A stretch of 64,000 nt of DNA from Mesobacterium_A hydrothermale (GTDB lineage: Bacteria; Pseudomonadota; Alphaproteobacteria; Rhodobacterales; Rhodobacteraceae). The stretch is from positions 62,001 through 126,000 of the forward strand of contig NZ_JAYLLH010000001.1 in assembly GCF_035818635.1 (NCBI RefSeq), in the 5' to 3' direction. Shown here in pieces: positions 25,567 to 34,731 of the stretch. The translations under genes were made by a program, and so were the position numbers. The notes under the pieces were generated by a model. The model was not told where the DNA came from. It was given only the letters and a program-made list of their open reading frames with translations, and made no database searches. Each line of letters begins with the position of its first letter. Position 1 is the first letter of the stretch.

Positions 25567-26820
25567 ATGCCTGCCCTTTGTCGCGATTGTTTGACCGAAT
25601 TTGACCACGGTTTGCGCTGTCCCGCCTGCCGCAGCCCAAGGATTGTCGCCCATGACGAGCTTTGGCAGTTGTCGATCGCACATATGGATTGCGACGCTTT
25701 TTACGCCAGCGTCGAAAAACGCGACGCGCCGGAACTGGCCGACAAGCCGGTCATCATCGGCGGCGGACGGCGCGGTGTGGTGTCGACCGCCTGCTACGTC
25801 GCGCGGATCCGCGGCGTGCGCTCTGCCATGCCGATGTTCCAGGCGCTGAAACTCTGCCCCGACGCGGTGGTGCTGAAGCCAAGAATGGAGGTCTATGCCG
25901 AGGTTTCCCGCCAGATCCGCGCCATGATGCAAGAGCTGACCCCGGCCGTCGAACCGCTCTCGCTGGACGAGGCATTCATGGATCTCACGGGGACCGCCCG
26001 CCTGCACGGCCACCCACCTGCCACGATGCTGGCCCGTCTGGTCAGGCGCATGAAGGATGAACTGGGTGTCACCGGCTCTATCGGCTTGTCACACAACAAA
26101 TTCCTGGCCAAGGTCGCCTCCGATCTCGACAAGCCGCGCGGGTTTGCGGTGATCGGGCTGGCGGAAACCGATGCCTTCCTGCGCGACAAACCCGTGCGGA
26201 TGATCTGGGGCGTGGGGCAGGCGACCCAATCCGCACTGGACGCCGCCGGGATCCGGACCTTCAACGACTTGCTGCGCTGGGATCGACGCGACCTCGCCGA
26301 AAGGTTCGGGTCAATGGGCGACAGGCTGTGGACCCTCGCCCGCGGGCAGGACAGCCGCCGGGTGTTGGCCAACGCGCCGATCAAGTCGATCTCGAACGAA
26401 ACCACCTTCGACGACGACACCCATGACCCCGACGTGTTGGACGGTCACCTGTGGCGGATGTGTGAAAAGGTCGCCGACCGGGCCAAGGCGCGCGGTCTGG
26501 CAGGCCGGGTGGTGACGCTGAAACTCAAGCGCGCGGATTTCACATTGATTTCGCGCCGGCATGCCCTGCGCGATGCAACCCAGATGGCCGACCGGTTGTA
26601 CCGCGAAGCGCGTGGCTTGTTCGACCAGGTCGGCAACAAGGGCCCCTACCGCTTGATCGGGGCAGGTCTGTCCGATCTTGTCCCGGCGGCCGATGCCGAC
26701 CGCTCCACGGACCTGCTGGACCCGGACGCCGACCGCCGCAGCCGTGCCGAACGTGCGACTGACGCGATCCGCGCCCGGTTTGGCAAGGACGCAATAAAGA
26801 AGGGCCGGGCTTTGCGATAG
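25567..26820 (+). CDS. dinB: DNA polymerase IV (Y family)
   Basis: From ATG 25567 the protein is 417 residues; an in-frame GTG at 25543 is possible. It has an N-terminal four-Cys finger (CRDC and CPAC), as seen in Rhodobacterales DinB but not in E. coli. The palm follows: IAHMDCDAFYASVEKRD, with catalytic Asp in HMDCDAFY and Asp-Glu in LSLDEAFMDL. Next come the helix-hairpin-helix thumb (WGVGQATQSALDAAG) and the little-finger domain. It performs error-prone translesion synthesis. Near the C-terminus there is no obvious clamp-binding motif. A poly-C-rich region follows its stop. Confidence 0.95.
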   Translation: MPALCRDCLTEFDHGLRCPACRSPRIVAHDELWQLSIAHMDCDAFYASVEKRDAPELADKPVIIGGGRRGVVSTACYVARIRGVRSAMPMFQALKLCPDAVVLKPRMEVYAEVSRQIRAMMQELTPAVEPLSLDEAFMDLTGTARLHGHPPATMLARLVRRMKDELGVTGSIGLSHNKFLAKVASDLDKPRGFAVIGLAETDAFLRDKPVRMIWGVGQATQSALDAAGIRTFNDLLRWDRRDLAERFGSMGDRLWTLARGQDSRRVLANAPIKSISNETTFDDDTHDPDVLDGHLWRMCEKVADRAKARGLAGRVVTLKLKRADFTLISRRHALRDATQMADRLYREARGLFDQVGNKGPYRLIGAGLSDLVPAADADRSTDLLDPDADRRSRAERATDAIRARFGKDAIKKGRALR

Positions 26821-26852
26821 CCGCTCTGCGCTTTGTGCACATCTTCTGGCGT

Positions 26853-26889
26853 CAAATATCCTGGGGGGTCCGGGGGGCAAAGCCCCCCC
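26853..26889. repeat. Intergenic palindromic element, copy 1
   Basis: AAATATCCTGGGGGGTCC precedes GGGGGGC-AAA-GCCCCCC, a strong hairpin. A related element in the opposite orientation lies at 51050-51120. Such elements look like REP-type or terminator-associated repeats of Roseobacter intergenic regions. Confidence 0.45.
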
Positions 26890-26922
26890 GCGGAGGGGGG
26901 GGGGGGGCCGGGCCCCCCCCCG

Positions 26923-26970
<48 letters not shown>

Positions 26971-27025
26971 ATCGGATCGCGACAGCGATCCGAAGACCCG
27001 GCGCGCACCGGACCGACCCGAGACC

Positions 27026-27355
27026 TCAGCGGTCCAGCATCAGGTCATCTTCGATATCGGTGACCGAGACACCAAATGCCTCCATCCCGGCCTCAAGGTT
27101 TTCCGACAGGTGCGGGGTGCCGATCAGGTAATCTGCGGTGGGTGTCGTCGCCTCGGACAGTGCGGTCTGATATGCTTCTTGCCAGTCTTCGGCGTCGAAA
27201 CTGTCGCGGCCGACCCACATGACGGTGACAAGCGCGGCCTGTTCTTCTTCGTTGAGCCGGTCGATGAACGCGCGCAACTCTGCCTCGGCACGGTCCAGTT
27301 CGCGCGACATCAACACGACCTGCGCGACTTTCCTGGGGCTAATGATTTCGAACAT
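27026..27355 (-). CDS. DUF3775-family protein
   Basis: The 109-residue acidic, helical protein has AGAGGAAAG before its ATG. The sequence MFEIISPRKVAQVVLMSREL, then LRAFIDRLNEEEQAALVTVMWVGRD, then DYLIGTPHLSENLEAGMEAFG fits the DUF3775 family, which I recall as common in alphaproteobacteria. No catalytic motif is visible. The LNEEEQ and GMEAFG signatures are the conserved parts. Family function is unknown. It is isolated between the poly-C region and an AT-richer gene-free stretch. Confidence 0.8.
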   Translation of the reverse strand: MFEIISPRKVAQVVLMSRELDRAEAELRAFIDRLNEEEQAALVTVMWVGRDSFDAEDWQEAYQTALSEATTPTADYLIGTPHLSENLEAGMEAFGVSVTDIEDDLMLDR

Positions 27356-27888
27356 CGCGGTTTCTTTCCTCTGCTTCGGTCGTTTTCAAAGACGCATGCG
27401 CGCAACTGCTGTCTGGGCTTGTGCGGTCCCGATGATCTGTAGGGATCGATTCTGGACACTACGCCCGCCGACGCGGTCGGGATGGACAGTAGCGCAGCGG
27501 ACGGGCCAGTGCACCTCTCATTGTGGCCCGACGCGGGCGATAAAATCTACACGCCCCGGAAACGGTTTCTGATCACAAGAAAGCTGCAGATTTCCAGAGG
27601 CTGAAAAACATGAAAAATGATGGCAATTCGCCTCTCGGTTCCGGTCTTGATGGCCTGATGCCGGATCATCGAACGACCGGGCACACCCAGTGCGGGAAGT
27701 TGTTCTCTGAACAAGTTTGTTAACATGGCCTTTCGATCAAACGCCCATTTGTGTTCGGCAAGACAACCGACTTGCGGAACTTGCCAAGCAATCCTCTGGC
27801 GCCCCCGTTTCGGGGCGAAGAGATGGGTCTGACCCTGGGTGGCGCGCTGCTGAACCATGTCTGGCACCTGCAACGCTGACGACCGGCG
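27356..27888. other. Gene-free, AT-richer stretch with possible coding remnants
   Basis: No gene could be supported in these 533 bases. Part of it (about 27555-27800) is visibly richer in A/T than its surroundings. A 51-codon frame without a start codon (27724-27879, + strand) reads SIKRPFVFGKTTDLRNLP and looks more protein-like than chance, so it may be a gene remnant. A 108-codon minus frame over the same DNA has no ribosome-binding site and no recognisable family. Confidence 0.45.
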
Positions 27889-28617
27889 TCAGGAAAACAG
27901 GCGGAAATACATCCAGTCCGGCAAGAACTGGCTGCCGCGGAAGACCCAGGAAAACAGGGTCGGGAAACTTCGCTTGAACCGGTCAGACGCAATGTGCGCG
28001 ATGTAGATGTCCGCTGCGTCGTCCGGGTCCATGATGAATGGCATGCTGAAATCGTTCTTCTCGGTCAGCCGCGTCCGGATGAAGCCAGGGTTCAAAAGCT
28101 GCACTTTCACCGGGGTCTTGCGGAGGTCATAGTACATCGATTCCGCCAGCGCCATGACCCCCGCCTTTGATGCGGAATAGCCAATGGCCCCGGGCAAGCC
28201 GCGAAAGCCTGACAAGCTGCCGGTCAGAACGATATGGCCGTGACCCTGTGCCAGTAGACGGGGTACCACAACCCCCATCAGCCGCATCGCACCGGTGAAA
28301 TTCACATCCGCCATGGCATTGGCCTGATCCGGGTTCCAGTCGGTCGCCTTCATGGGCCAATAGACGCCGGCCATATGCACCACGCCATCAAATACGCCAA
28401 TCTGCTCGGCGGCGGCGTCCAGCGCCTTGGCGTCGGTGATGTCCACCGGCATCACGGTTGAGGGGCCGGGCAGGGTTTGGGCCAGATCTTTCAGCGGGCC
28501 TTCACTCCGCGCCGACAGGATCACGTGCACCCCCAGAGCCGAAAGCTTGCGGGCCACGGCGGCCCCAAGCCCCTCGCTGGCGCCGACGATCCAGTAGCGC
28601 TTGCCGGCCCAGTCCAT
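27889..28617 (-). CDS. Short-chain dehydrogenase/reductase (SDR)
   Basis: The 242-residue protein starts at ATG 28617, which overlaps the DUF3833 stop (TGATG). The Rossmann motif is GASEGLGAAVA, with Asn replaced by MAG in the HMAGVYW position; Ser in LTGSLSGF and YSASK supply the catalytic Ser-Tyr-Lys. It is an NAD(P)-dependent oxidoreductase of unknown substrate. It is the last gene of a cluster running FAD oxidoreductase, DUF1365, DUF3833, SDR. In Rhodobacter sphaeroides I recall a similar set in the singlet-oxygen sigma-E regulon, linked to modified fatty acids. That link is from memory and the role is inference. Confidence 0.9.
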   Translation of the reverse strand: MDWAGKRYWIVGASEGLGAAVARKLSALGVHVILSARSEGPLKDLAQTLPGPSTVMPVDITDAKALDAAAEQIGVFDGVVHMAGVYWPMKATDWNPDQANAMADVNFTGAMRLMGVVVPRLLAQGHGHIVLTGSLSGFRGLPGAIGYSASKAGVMALAESMYYDLRKTPVKVQLLNPGFIRTRLTEKNDFSMPFIMDPDDAADIYIAHIASDRFKRSFPTLFSWVFRGSQFLPDWMYFRLFS

Positions 28618-29189
28618 CAGGCGGCCTCGACCCGGCGCATGGTGGCGACCAGTTCCGCCACGGTAATGCCGAACTTTCGGAACTGGCTGCGGTTCACGAT
28701 CGTGCCGTTGGGGGCAAGATACATCCAGTCGGTGGTGGACAACACATGCCCGCCCGCCTCTTCCGGCAGTCGGATGCGATAGCGCATCAGGACGCTCGGG
28801 CCGGATTGCTGACCCGTCGCCTCGCCCACCACATCGGCAGCAAGGGCGCGGATCGAGCCGTCGTTGCCCAAAGAAAGATGCCATTCGCGGTGCTGGGTAT
28901 TGCCACTGTCGTATTCGAAGCGTTCCTTCATCACGCCGCGGTTGCCGTCCCAACTGGCCTCGAAATACCCGACAAATCGCGACGACACCCGGCCCGTGGG
29001 TCCATAGATCATCCCCTCGCAAAGTATCTGACCGTTCAGGTGGCGGCGCAGGTCGAACGCTTCGCCATTGGCAGTGGCATAGTCCTGCGGGCACTGCGCG
29101 CGAAACGACAGGAAACGCTGCCGAACCCAGACCAGCAGTGCCACCAGAAGTGCGCCGATCATCAAAAAGACGAACGCGGGAACGGTCAT
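28617..29189 (-). CDS. DUF3833-family membrane-anchored protein
   Basis: I start it at Met 29189, giving MTVPAFVFLMIGALLVALLV, an N-terminal membrane anchor; a longer frame from 29264 adds Pro/Ala-rich residues without support. The 190-residue protein has the DUF3833 lipocalin-like body: FDLRRHLNGQILCEGMIYGPTGRVSSRF, then MKERFEYDSGN and MYLAPNGTIVNRSQFRKFG. DUF3833 genes are regularly found beside SDR, DUF1365 and FAD oxidoreductase genes. A lipid-binding role is plausible from the fold but unproven. It overlaps the SDR start by one base. Confidence 0.85.
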   Translation of the reverse strand: MTVPAFVFLMIGALLVALLVWVRQRFLSFRAQCPQDYATANGEAFDLRRHLNGQILCEGMIYGPTGRVSSRFVGYFEASWDGNRGVMKERFEYDSGNTQHREWHLSLGNDGSIRALAADVVGEATGQQSGPSVLMRYRIRLPEEAGGHVLSTTDWMYLAPNGTIVNRSQFRKFGITVAELVATMRRVEAA

Positions 29190-29268
29190 GTTGCCTCCTG
29201 CATTTCCAATGCTCTGATCCAATGCCCCTGCCGCGCCAGATAGGGCGGCGGGGGGCGGTGCCAAGCGT

Positions 29269-30024
29269 TTAGCGCGACACCTCTTCCACAGGCGGTTCGG
29301 GGCGGTTGCGGAAACCTGCGCCCTTGACCCACAGCTTCAGCGCTTGCCAGTGGATCAGCCCCAACACCCGACGCGATCCGAACGGACGCTGCCACAGGCT
29401 GCGTAGAATATCGCGGTTGCGCAGTGGTTTGCGCGCGCCAGTCAGCGTAGCGATCAACCCGCCGTTTTCATGGCCCAGCTCGATCCAGATACCGATCCGG
29501 TCATCGCGGATGTCGAACCGGAATTCGTACCGCCCCGCGATGGGTTGAAACGGTGAGACATGAAATACTTTCTGCGCCTGTATCCTGTCGCTGGCCGCAA
29601 TGGGGGCACCGTCCGGTTTGGTGCAAAGATACGAATGCCGGTCGCCATAGGTGTTGCTCACCTCGGCGATCACCGCAGTCATCGCACCGCCGCTGTCATG
29701 CGCGAGCCAGAAGGAAACCGGGTTGAACACATGGCCCATGATGCGCGGCTGCGTCAGCAGCAGCAGCTTGCCCTCGGCCCGCACCTGGTGCGCAGCAAGA
29801 ACTTCGCGCGCCCAGGCTGCGCCACGGCCTTGCTTTGGCGTTCCGCCGTGGTCGCTGTCGTGCAGGCTGGCCAGGTTTGCGCGGTTGCGGGAAAACAGAC
29901 CGGGGCCCTTCACCGGGTTCTCGGCATCGAGCAGCACATAGTCCACCGAGTAGCGGAAGGCATTGCCGATCCCGCCCTTGCGCCCGTGGTAGGTGTGGCC
30001 GTGGATATGGTCGATCTGGGTCAT
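29269..30024 (-). CDS. DUF1365-family protein
   Basis: Starting at ATG 30024 (overlapping the upstream flavoprotein stop as ATGA), the 251-residue protein has the DUF1365 landmarks HIHGHTYHGRKGGIGNAF, then LLLTQPRIMGHVFNPVSFW, then VSNTYGDRHSYL and KVFHVSPFQPIAGRYEF. It is a soluble cytoplasmic protein of unknown reaction. It nearly always accompanies an amine-oxidase-like flavoprotein, and often a cyclopropane-fatty-acid-type methyltransferase. No such methyltransferase gene is present here. The following DUF3833 gene is about 80 bases away, probably in the same operon. Confidence 0.92.
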   Translation of the reverse strand: MTQIDHIHGHTYHGRKGGIGNAFRYSVDYVLLDAENPVKGPGLFSRNRANLASLHDSDHGGTPKQGRGAAWAREVLAAHQVRAEGKLLLLTQPRIMGHVFNPVSFWLAHDSGGAMTAVIAEVSNTYGDRHSYLCTKPDGAPIAASDRIQAQKVFHVSPFQPIAGRYEFRFDIRDDRIGIWIELGHENGGLIATLTGARKPLRNRDILRSLWQRPFGSRRVLGLIHWQALKLWVKGAGFRNRPEPPVEEVSR

Positions 30025-31316
30025 GCCGCCGCCGCAATCCCGCTGCGGGCGCGCAATGCCTCGACCACCTCGACAGCGCTTCCCAGCCCGTCCTCGTGAA
30101 ACCCGTTCTTCATCCATGCCCCGCAGAACCAGGTGTTCTGCGCGCCGTTGATCGCCTGTGCCAGTTGCTGTCCTTCCAGCGCACCAAGGTCATAGACCGG
30201 GTGACGCAGCGTGCATTCATCATAGATCAGTTCTTCGCGGATGGTGCGCGTGCTGTTCAGCGTAACGAACAGCGGGTCATCCTTCGGAATTGGTTGCAGC
30301 TTGTTCATCCAATAGGTCAGGTCGATCTGGTTCATCGGTTTCACCCGGTCCTCGGTATAGTTCCAGGATGACCAGATCTTGCGCCGGCGGGGCATGGTGT
30401 TTTCGTCGGCATGCAGCACAACGCGGTTGGGCTGATACCGGATCGGCCCCAGGGCCGCGCGCTCCTGCGGCGTGGCGTCCGCCAGCAGGCGCAGCGTGTC
30501 GTCCGAATGGGTGGCAAAGATGACTTCGTCAAAGGTTTCCCAATCGCCACCCGTGGCCCGGATTTGTACGGTTTTCGTCTGCCTTTGTACGGCTTCGATC
30601 GGGCAGCCCAGCCGAAGCGACGTGCCTTGCGCGCGCAACGCGGCCTCGACCCGCCGGACGTATTCGACGGAACCACCCTGCACCGTGTACCACTGGTGCT
30701 GGCCGGTATTGCTGAGCAGCGCGTGGTTTTCGAAGAACCGCACCAGCGCGTAGGCCGGGAAATCCAGGATCTTGTCCGTCGGCGTCGACCAGATCGCCCC
30801 CGACAACGGTTGCAGGTAATAGGTGCGGAACCATTCCCCCATGCCCAACCTGTCAAGGAAATCCCCCAGGCTTTCCGCCGGATCGGTGGCCATTTCCGGC
30901 GCGCGCTTGTTGAAGCGCAGGATATCGCGGACCATCCGAAGGAACCGCGGGTTCAGCGCGTTCTTGCGCTGGATGAACAACGTATCCAGAGACCGCAGCG
31001 CATATTCGAAATCCCCGCCACGGACCGACGCGGCAAAGCTCATGTCGGATTTTGCCACCGGCACGTCCAACCGGTTAAACAGCCGCACAAGGTGCGGATA
31101 GTTCGCATAGTTGAAAACGATAAAACCGGTGTCCACCGGCTGATCGCCCCGCTTGCCGGCGATGACCGTGCGGGCGTGGCCGCCAAGGCGCGGCTCGGCC
31201 TCGAACAAGGTGACGTGGTGATCGTCGCCCAACATCAGCGCCGCCCCCATCCCTGAAATCCCGGCGCCGATGACGGCAATCTTGCGTGGCGCGCTGGGGC
31301 GGGCTTCGAATGGCAT
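30021..31316 (-). CDS. FAD-dependent amine-oxidase-like oxidoreductase
   Basis: The 431-residue protein starts at ATG 31316. It has the dinucleotide-binding motif IAVIGAGISGMGAAL, followed by FEAEPRLGGHARTV, and the C-terminal FAD-contact region WFCGAWMKNGFHEDGLGSA. The overall organisation is that of protoporphyrinogen-oxidase/amine-oxidase-like flavoproteins of the DUF1365 cluster (LDTLFIQRKNALNPRFLRM, then SGAIWSTPTDKIL). I recall these as implicated in unusual fatty-acid formation, such as cyclopropane or furan lipids. The exact reaction here is unknown. It is the first gene of the four-gene minus-strand cluster and is divergent from a thiolase gene. Confidence 0.9.
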   Translation of the reverse strand: MPFEARPSAPRKIAVIGAGISGMGAALMLGDDHHVTLFEAEPRLGGHARTVIAGKRGDQPVDTGFIVFNYANYPHLVRLFNRLDVPVAKSDMSFAASVRGGDFEYALRSLDTLFIQRKNALNPRFLRMVRDILRFNKRAPEMATDPAESLGDFLDRLGMGEWFRTYYLQPLSGAIWSTPTDKILDFPAYALVRFFENHALLSNTGQHQWYTVQGGSVEYVRRVEAALRAQGTSLRLGCPIEAVQRQTKTVQIRATGGDWETFDEVIFATHSDDTLRLLADATPQERAALGPIRYQPNRVVLHADENTMPRRRKIWSSWNYTEDRVKPMNQIDLTYWMNKLQPIPKDDPLFVTLNSTRTIREELIYDECTLRHPVYDLGALEGQQLAQAINGAQNTWFCGAWMKNGFHEDGLGSAVEVVEALRARSGIAAAA

Positions 31317-31500
31317 GGGCGGCTGCTCCGACTTTTCTGTGTGTTTGAACTTGATACGGCGGCGTAGCCGGATCGGATGACTCTTTCCCGCGAAAAAGCC
31401 AGTAAAACCTCCCTTGCGACAGGAATGACGGCACGTCCGTTGCTGACAAGCGGGGCTTGGCAGCGCATAGTCTGCGCCAAAGACAGCAAGAGGGGACAGC

Positions 31501-32679
31501 ATGTCGGACGAGATTGTCATTCTGGACGGGGCGCGCACCGCGATCGGAACCTTTGGCGGCAGCCTTGCAGGCGTGGCGCCGATCGACCTTGCCACGGTGG
31601 CGTCGAGAGCGGCGCTGGAACGGTCGGGCGTCGATCCGGCGCAGATCGGGCATGTGGTCTTTGGCCATGTCATCAATACCGAACCGCGCGACATGTACCT
31701 GAGCCGCGTGGCGGCGATGCAGGCGGGCGTGCCGGACACCACCCCGGCGATGAACGTCAACCGGTTGTGCGGGTCGGGAGCGCAGGCCATCGTGTCGGCC
31801 GTGCAAGCGCTGATGCTGGGCGATGCCCGGTTCGCGCTGGCCGGTGGCGCGGAATGCATGAGCCGCTCGCCCTATATCATCCAGTCGCAGCGCTGGGGCC
31901 AGAAGATGGGCGACATCCGCACGCTGGATATGATGCTGGGCGCGCTGAATTGCCCGTTTGGCACCGGCCACATGGGTGTGACCGCCGAGAACGTCGCGGC
32001 AGAGCATGACATCAGCCGCGACGCGCAGGATGCGTTCGCGCTGGAAAGCCAGAACCGCGCGGCGGCGGCCATTGCCGCGGGCCATTTCAAAAGCCAGATC
32101 GCCCCGGTCGAGATCAAGGTCAAACGCGATATGGTGCCGTTCGACACGGACGAACACCCCAAGGCAACCTCGCCCGAGGCGCTGGCCAAGCTGCGCACCG
32201 TGTTCCAGAAAGACGGCACCGTGACGGCTGGCAACGCCAGCGGCATCAACGACGGGGCGGGGGCCATCGTGCTGGCGACGGCGTCGGCGGCGGAAAAGGC
32301 GGGGTTGACGCCCAAGGCGCGGGTCATCGGCTATGCCCATGCCGGTGTGCGCCCCGAGGTCATGGGGATCGGCCCGGTCCCGGCCGTTCAGAACCTGCTG
32401 AACAGGACCGGCCTGACGGTGGGCGATTTCGACGTGATCGAATCGAACGAGGCCTTTGCCGCGCAGGCGCTGGCGGTGAACAAGGAACTGGACCTCGATC
32501 CGGCCAAAGTGAACCCCAACGGCGGCGCGATTGCACTGGGCCACCCTGTAGGGGCGACCGGCGCGATCATCACCATCAAGGCGCTGTACGAACTGGAACG
32601 GATCGGCGGCAAACGCGGGCTGATCACCATGTGTATCGGCGGCGGTCAGGGCATCGCCCTGGCGATCGAACGCCTGTGA
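31501..32679 (+). CDS. Acetyl-CoA C-acyltransferase (thiolase)
   Basis: The 392-residue enzyme has GAGGGG before its ATG. The acyl-accepting Cys90 lies in NVNRLCGSGAQA, the catalytic His in GGAIALGHPVGATGA and the second Cys in MCIGGGQGIA. The ratio of these motifs and the length fit biosynthetic acetyl-CoA/acyl-CoA thiolases of the PhaA or BktB type, condensing or cleaving 3-ketoacyl-CoA. Without neighbours such as phaB the exact chain preference cannot be told. It is transcribed alone, convergent with pbpC. Confidence 0.93.
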   Translation: MSDEIVILDGARTAIGTFGGSLAGVAPIDLATVASRAALERSGVDPAQIGHVVFGHVINTEPRDMYLSRVAAMQAGVPDTTPAMNVNRLCGSGAQAIVSAVQALMLGDARFALAGGAECMSRSPYIIQSQRWGQKMGDIRTLDMMLGALNCPFGTGHMGVTAENVAAEHDISRDAQDAFALESQNRAAAAIAAGHFKSQIAPVEIKVKRDMVPFDTDEHPKATSPEALAKLRTVFQKDGTVTAGNASGINDGAGAIVLATASAAEKAGLTPKARVIGYAHAGVRPEVMGIGPVPAVQNLLNRTGLTVGDFDVIESNEAFAAQALAVNKELDLDPAKVNPNGGAIALGHPVGATGAIITIKALYELERIGGKRGLITMCIGGGQGIALAIERL

Positions 32680-32703
32680 CAAGAACGGTCGGGGGCCATC
32701 CCT

Positions 32704-34731
32704 CTACCGCAACTCGACCCTGACGCGGTCCGACGCGCCGGCGCTGTCGATCACCGACAGCGTCGCGAAACCCGGACCGGTCAGCGGCAGGGTGAATTCA
32801 GGCACCCGCAAACCGGTGGCCAGAACGGCGCCATCGGCCAGCACCGTATAGGGCGGGTGCCCGTCCCTGACCCGGATCGTCAAGCCACCCGCATCCGACG
32901 ACAGCAACGCGCCGTCGGGCGGGAAGGCCAGTTTGACACCTCTGGCCTGGTGGTCGTTGTCGATACGAAAGCGTTGCAGATGCGTCGGCAGTTGCGCGTT
33001 GGGCAGCAACAGCGTGTCGGCGGGCGGCGCGGGCAGCGGCACGGGTTCTGGCCGGACACGGCTGAAGACCTCGAACAACAGAGGGGCGGCGGCATCCGCG
33101 CCAAAGGCCCCGGGCACAGGGGTGCCATCGGGCCGCCCGGTCCAGACGCCCACCACGAACTGCCCGTCGAACCCTACCGCCCAGGCATCGCGGTGGCCAT
33201 AGGACGTGCCGGTCTTGAAGGCGACATGCCCGCGCGGGCCGGACGCGGGCGGCGGCTGGATCCCGGCCAGAACGTGGCCTACCATCCAGGCCGCGCGGGG
33301 GGCAACGATCTGCGGGCGCGGGGCGTCGGGTGTATCGGTCCAGCGCAACGAAGTGACCCGCCCGTTCTGCGCCAGCGTGGCGTAAAGCTGCACCAGATCG
33401 TTCAGTGACAGGCCGACCCCGCCCAGCGACACCGCAAGCCCGGCCTGCCCGCCGGCCAGCTCGGGCTTGGTCCCTGCCTTGCGCAACGCCGCCATCAGGT
33501 GCGCCGGCCCCAACCGTTCAGTCAGCCGCACCACGGGAATGTTTAGCGACATCTGCAACGCCTCGGCCACGCGCACGTCTCCGCGGAACGCGCCATCGAA
33601 ATTCTGCGGGGCGTAGGTGCCGAACTGCACCGGCGTGTCGGCGATCAGGGTTTCGGGATGGGCCAGGCCGCGGTCGAAGGCCAGCGCATAGACCAGCGGC
33701 TTCAGCGTCGACCCGGGCGAGCGCAGGGCGCGGGTCATGTCGACAAAGCCCTTGCGGCCTGCGGCATTGCTGTAGCCGGGCGACCCGATCGAGGCCAGCA
33801 CCTCTCCGGTCGTGTGATCGGCAACGACGATGGCCAGTGACAGGTCCGGTGCGGCACGCGCCATGCGGTCCGCGGCATAGGTTTCCAGCACCCGTTGCAG
33901 CGTGGCATCGATCGTCAGGTCATGCCGCCCGCCGCCTTCGGCGACGAAGCGGTCGGACAGGTGGGGGGCCAGTTGCGGAAACGGGATGCGGGTGCGGGGC
34001 GCGGCATCGCGCAGCGCCGCCCGTGCATCGCCCGCCGCCAAGGCGGGGCCACCGGCCAGCCGCTGCAACACCCGGTCGCGGGCGCTGCGGGCAATATCGG
34101 GGTGGCGGTCGGGGCGGCGGGATTCCGGTGCCTGCGGCAGGGCCACAAGGAACGCCGCCTCGGCCGGGGTCAGGCGCGCGGGTTCCTTGCCCAGCCACGC
34201 GAGCGAGGCCGCCCGCACCCCTTCGATATTGCCACCATAGGGTGCCAGCAGCAGGTAGAGCGACAGGATCTGATCCTTGTCCAGGTGCCGTTCCAAAGCC
34301 AGCGCAAGCCGCATCTGCCGCAGCTTGCCTTGCCAGGCTCCTGTCCCGCTTTCTTCCAGCAGGCGCGCGACCTGCATCGTCAGGGTCGAGCCGCCCGATA
34401 CGATCCGCCCGTGGCGCAACGCCTGCCCCGCTGCGCGCAGCAGGGCGACGGGGTCGATCCCGGCGTGGTCGAAAAACCGCTTGTCCTCGTACGCAAGCAG
34501 CATGTCGATGAATCGCGGATCGACGGCATCCGCGCTGACGGCCAGCCGCCATCGTCCGTTGTCGATCGTGTAGGCACGCAGCAGGGCACCGTTGCGGTCA
34601 CGCACCTCTGCCGATGTGGCGTGCGCCAGAACCGGCAAGTCCGTCGCGTCGATCCAGGCGTCCAGCCCGTCACGCGCGACCGCGGTCAGGTACAGTGCCC
34701 CGACCGCGGCCAGCAGGGCCCAGCGTTTCAT
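32704..34731 (-). CDS. pbpC: Penicillin-binding protein 1C
   Basis: The 675-residue bifunctional enzyme has one N-terminal membrane anchor. The glycosyltransferase domain (AYEDKRFFDHAGIDP, then GGSTLTMQVARLLE) carries the catalytic Glu. The transpeptidase has the SxxK motif SPGSTLKP near residue 338 and the KTGT motif. A C-terminal PBP1C beta domain ends the protein. It polymerises and crosslinks peptidoglycan in the periplasm. Its ATG overlaps the stop of the alpha-2-macroglobulin gene (ATGA), the classical arrangement. The pair is proposed to repair walls during attack by host or competitor proteases. Confidence 0.95.
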   Translation of the reverse strand: MKRWALLAAVGALYLTAVARDGLDAWIDATDLPVLAHATSAEVRDRNGALLRAYTIDNGRWRLAVSADAVDPRFIDMLLAYEDKRFFDHAGIDPVALLRAAGQALRHGRIVSGGSTLTMQVARLLEESGTGAWQGKLRQMRLALALERHLDKDQILSLYLLLAPYGGNIEGVRAASLAWLGKEPARLTPAEAAFLVALPQAPESRRPDRHPDIARSARDRVLQRLAGGPALAAGDARAALRDAAPRTRIPFPQLAPHLSDRFVAEGGGRHDLTIDATLQRVLETYAADRMARAAPDLSLAIVVADHTTGEVLASIGSPGYSNAAGRKGFVDMTRALRSPGSTLKPLVYALAFDRGLAHPETLIADTPVQFGTYAPQNFDGAFRGDVRVAEALQMSLNIPVVRLTERLGPAHLMAALRKAGTKPELAGGQAGLAVSLGGVGLSLNDLVQLYATLAQNGRVTSLRWTDTPDAPRPQIVAPRAAWMVGHVLAGIQPPPASGPRGHVAFKTGTSYGHRDAWAVGFDGQFVVGVWTGRPDGTPVPGAFGADAAAPLLFEVFSRVRPEPVPLPAPPADTLLLPNAQLPTHLQRFRIDNDHQARGVKLAFPPDGALLSSDAGGLTIRVRDGHPPYTVLADGAVLATGLRVPEFTLPLTGPGFATLSVIDSAGASDRVRVELR

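Noticed and set aside
27547..27873. 108-codon minus-strand frame in the gene-free stretch
   Set aside because: No ribosome-binding site, no signal and no recognisable family; the composition is atypical. Kept only as a possible remnant note.
31317..31400. Singlet-oxygen sigma-E promoter before the flavoprotein cluster
   Set aside because: The best match (CGATCC with TATCAA 13 bases later) has poor spacing and a mismatched -35, so it was not listed.
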